NCBI GenBank assembly: GCA_023428915.1
Contig: JAEYWL010000018.1
Location: forward strand, 1-8,059
Source: Verrucomicrobiota bacterium
GTDB lineage: Bacteria; Chlamydiota; Chlamydiia; Chlamydiales; JAEYWL01
Direction: 5' to 3'
DNA length: 8,059 nt
Shown: one piece after another, positions 6,853 to 8,059 of the stretch
Layout: every line of letters begins with the position of its first letter
How positions within the stretch are numbered: position 1 is the stretch's first letter
Position numbers and translations under genes: made by a program
The notes under the pieces: model-generated
What the model was told of the DNA's origin: nothing
The model's input: only the letters and a program-made list of their open reading frames with translations
The model's database searches: none

Positions 6853-6867
6853 TCAATGTCTAATAAA

Positions 6868-7026
6868 ACCCATGATTGCGCCCTAATCTCGCTTTTAGGC
6901 TGATTAGAACAATGCGGATGCGTATTTCCGCGCCGAAGCCAAGCTTTTCATCTTAGCAAGGCGCGGAAACTAGCAGCTGCGTTGTTATAACCGGCCTAAA
7001 AGCGAGATTAGGGCGCAATCATGGGT
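6868..7026. repeat. 159-bp symmetrical palindrome between converging genes
   Basis: The arms 6868-6900 and 6994-7026 are perfect 33-bp reverse complements. Keeping the same symmetry centre (6947) without gaps, 6901-6924 pairs with 6970-6993 at about 15 of 24 positions. TTTCCGCGCC (6925-6934) then pairs perfectly with GGCGCGGAAA (6960-6969), leaving a 25-base loop. The right arm overlaps the last codons and stop of truA, and the left arm begins 15 bases after the DUF368 stop. The arm contains TTAGGGCGCAA, also found in the element at 1-130. On the minus strand the hairpin is followed by TTTTATT, so it may terminate truA transcripts. It may be a non-autonomous mobile palindrome, a bidirectional terminator, or both. 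No transposase or clear target duplication is visible. Confidence 0.92.
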
Positions 7027-7771
7027 AAAAGACTTGATGCAGGCACAGGCCGTGAGCGGGGGCGGTCATGCCGGCTTGGGTACGGTCGCGGCTGGCGAGA
7101 ATGGCCGGCAATTGCTCTACCTGCAATTTACCATGGCCGATATCCATTAGAGTACCCACGAGATTGCGAGCCATACGGTATAAAAAATTGCTGCCCGTGA
7201 TTGAGAATAAGAGTCTGCTATCTGGTAATTCTTGGATTTCAATGCTTTGGATCGTGCGAGTGGTGTCTGCATAATTGCAATTTTTTAGCACATTGCAAAG
7301 CGCAGCAAAATCTTTCGTTCCAACTAAATAAGGGATGGCTCTATACAGCTCTTGCATATTGAATTTTTTAAAATAATGCCATGAGTAAAGCCTGTGTTCG
7401 GGCAGTTGAATGGCTCCTAGGCAAACCTGGTACCGGTATTCTTTGCCGACTGTATGGAGGGTGGGATGAAAATCAAAGGCAGCTTCCTCAACCGAGTTTA
7501 CAGCTATGTCATCAGGCAGCATGCCATTTAAGCTATGTTTAAGTTTTTCCCAATCGATTCGACGCGGGGTAAAAAAATTCACGACTTGCTGGCTGGCATG
7601 CACACCTGCATCAGTACGGCTTGCGGCTTGCAAGGCTATCGGAATTTGAAAGATTTTTACTAAAACAGCTTCTAATGTTTCCTCCACTGAAGGACCTTCA
7701 GCTGTTTTTTGCCAACCATGGTAGTTTGTGCCATCGTAGGCAATGGTAAGCACAACATTTGCACTGCCCAT
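7019..7771 (-). CDS. truA: tRNA pseudouridine(38-40) synthase
   Basis: A 250-residue cytoplasmic enzyme that isomerises uridines 38-40 in the anticodon stem of many tRNAs. The N-terminal LTIAYDGTNYHGWQ (8-21) and the catalytic motif SRTDAGVHA (51-59, with D54 as nucleophile) are diagnostic. EYRYQV (111-116) carries the active-site tyrosine, and FLYRMARNLVGTL (196-208) is the conserved C-terminal RNA-binding motif. Length is normal for the family, so the protein appears intact. ATG at 7771 lies 10 bases after the marC stop, with no clear ribosome site, so translation may depend on marC. The last two codons (CCA and the TGA stop) fall within the right arm of the 159-bp palindrome, which may have supplied the stop codon. 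Confidence 0.95.
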   Translation of the reverse strand: MGSANVVLTIAYDGTNYHGWQKTAEGPSVEETLEAVLVKIFQIPIALQAASRTDAGVHASQQVVNFFTPRRIDWEKLKHSLNGMLPDDIAVNSVEEAAFDFHPTLHTVGKEYRYQVCLGAIQLPEHRLYSWHYFKKFNMQELYRAIPYLVGTKDFAALCNVLKNCNYADTTRTIQSIEIQELPDSRLLFSITGSNFLYRMARNLVGTLMDIGHGKLQVEQLPAILASRDRTQAGMTAPAHGLCLHQVFYP

Positions 7772-7781
7772 TGCAAGTCTA

Positions 7782-8059
7782 TTAAAACAAGTTATGCTGT
7801 TTTAAAAAGAAGAGTTGAATCCCTTCCATAAAACGCTGAATGGCCAATAATACGAGAACCATCCCCATTAACTTTTCACAAGCCAGCAATCCGCTATTTC
7901 CCAAATATTTATGCAGATATGGAGCTAGCAAAAGTACGAGACAAGCAGTAAACCATGCGAGTATGATGGCCGGAAATAAGACGGCGTTAAGCATGTCCAT
8001 GTGGGCAAATAACATCACTGTCGCTAATAGGGAAGGACCGGCTATCATCGGAATAGCCA
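7782..8059 (-). CDS. MarC-family integral membrane protein, 5' end outside the window
   Basis: The C-terminal 91 residues of a MarC-type (UPF0056) inner-membrane protein are present. The reading frame is open to the window edge, and the codons before the first ATG (8048) read AIP, giving AIPMIAGPSLLATVM. This matches the conserved AIPLIAGPGAI segment in the middle of MarC proteins, so the gene certainly starts further right. Three hydrophobic helices follow (about 8020-8045, 7930-7990 and 7810-7870 in DNA terms). Family members have about 200 residues and six helices, so roughly half is missing. The function is poorly known; some relatives are reported as neutral amino acid transporters, and the old link to multiple antibiotic resistance was not upheld. 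It is followed 10 bases later by truA on the same strand. Confidence 0.85.
   Translation of the reverse strand, partial: AIPMIAGPSLLATVMLFAHMDMLNAVLFPAIILAWFTACLVLLLAPYLHKYLGNSGLLACEKLMGMVLVLLAIQRFMEGIQLFFLKQHNLF

Noticed and set aside
6901..6993. Small RNA or riboswitch in the centre of the palindrome
   Set aside because: No promoter or known riboswitch core was seen. The fold is explained by the palindrome alone.
6868..7026. Insertion sequence or MITE with identifiable target-site duplication
   Set aside because: A mobile origin is plausible, but no direct duplication could be seen flanking the arms and no transposase is in the window, so it is called only a repeat.

Overview
The window looks like chromosomal DNA from a member of the Chlamydiae, most likely an environmental (amoeba-associated) lineage rather than a human pathogen. 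Two things point there. The block rpmG - lolC/E-type permease - lolD has, as I recall it, the same order as CT150-CT151-CT152 of Chlamydia trachomatis. The RodZ-like protein has a helix-turn-helix and one membrane segment but no periplasmic domain, which is the known chlamydial form. The species cannot be fixed from the sequence, and the assignment is inference from gene content.

Layout, left to right. Positions 1 to about 130 hold the right-hand part of a long imperfect palindrome cut by the window edge. A minus-strand gene follows (197-1357) for a VKOR-type membrane oxidoreductase fused to a DsbA-like thioredoxin domain. Next is a tight minus-strand cluster transcribed from about 5120 down to 1490: rpmG (ribosomal protein L33, 4937-5095), an oversized LolC/E-type permease (2813-4897), the LolD ATPase (2126-2803) and an unrecognised 208-residue protein (1490-2116). 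Spacings within the cluster are 39, 9 and 9 bases. A good sigma-70-like promoter lies at 5126-5154. On the plus strand from 5237, a rodZ-like gene and a DUF368 (PopT family) membrane protein gene overlap by one base. They converge on a minus-strand pair: marC-family (5' end outside the window) and truA. Between the converging pairs, and running into the last codons of truA, sits a 159-bp symmetrical palindrome (6868-7026) with perfect 33-bp arms.

Most of the genes concern the envelope: lipoprotein release (Lol), disulfide formation (VKOR-Trx), cell-shape and division scaffolding (RodZ), and recycling of the undecaprenyl-phosphate carrier (DUF368). The pairing of RodZ with a DUF368 protein is suggestive because both serve peptidoglycan synthesis.

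The most notable non-coding signal is the pair of long palindromes at 1-130 and 6868-7026. They share a terminal motif (TTAGGGCGCAA followed shortly by TGGGT) but not their centres, and both lie just downstream of genes. This suggests a dispersed palindromic repeat family in this genome. Other points worth attention are a perfect 14-bp inverted repeat inside the unrecognised gene, a roughly 75-residue hydrophilic insert in the DUF368 protein, and a roughly 300-residue insert in the periplasmic part of the Lol permease. No rRNA, tRNA, CRISPR array, transposase gene or obvious pseudogene was seen.
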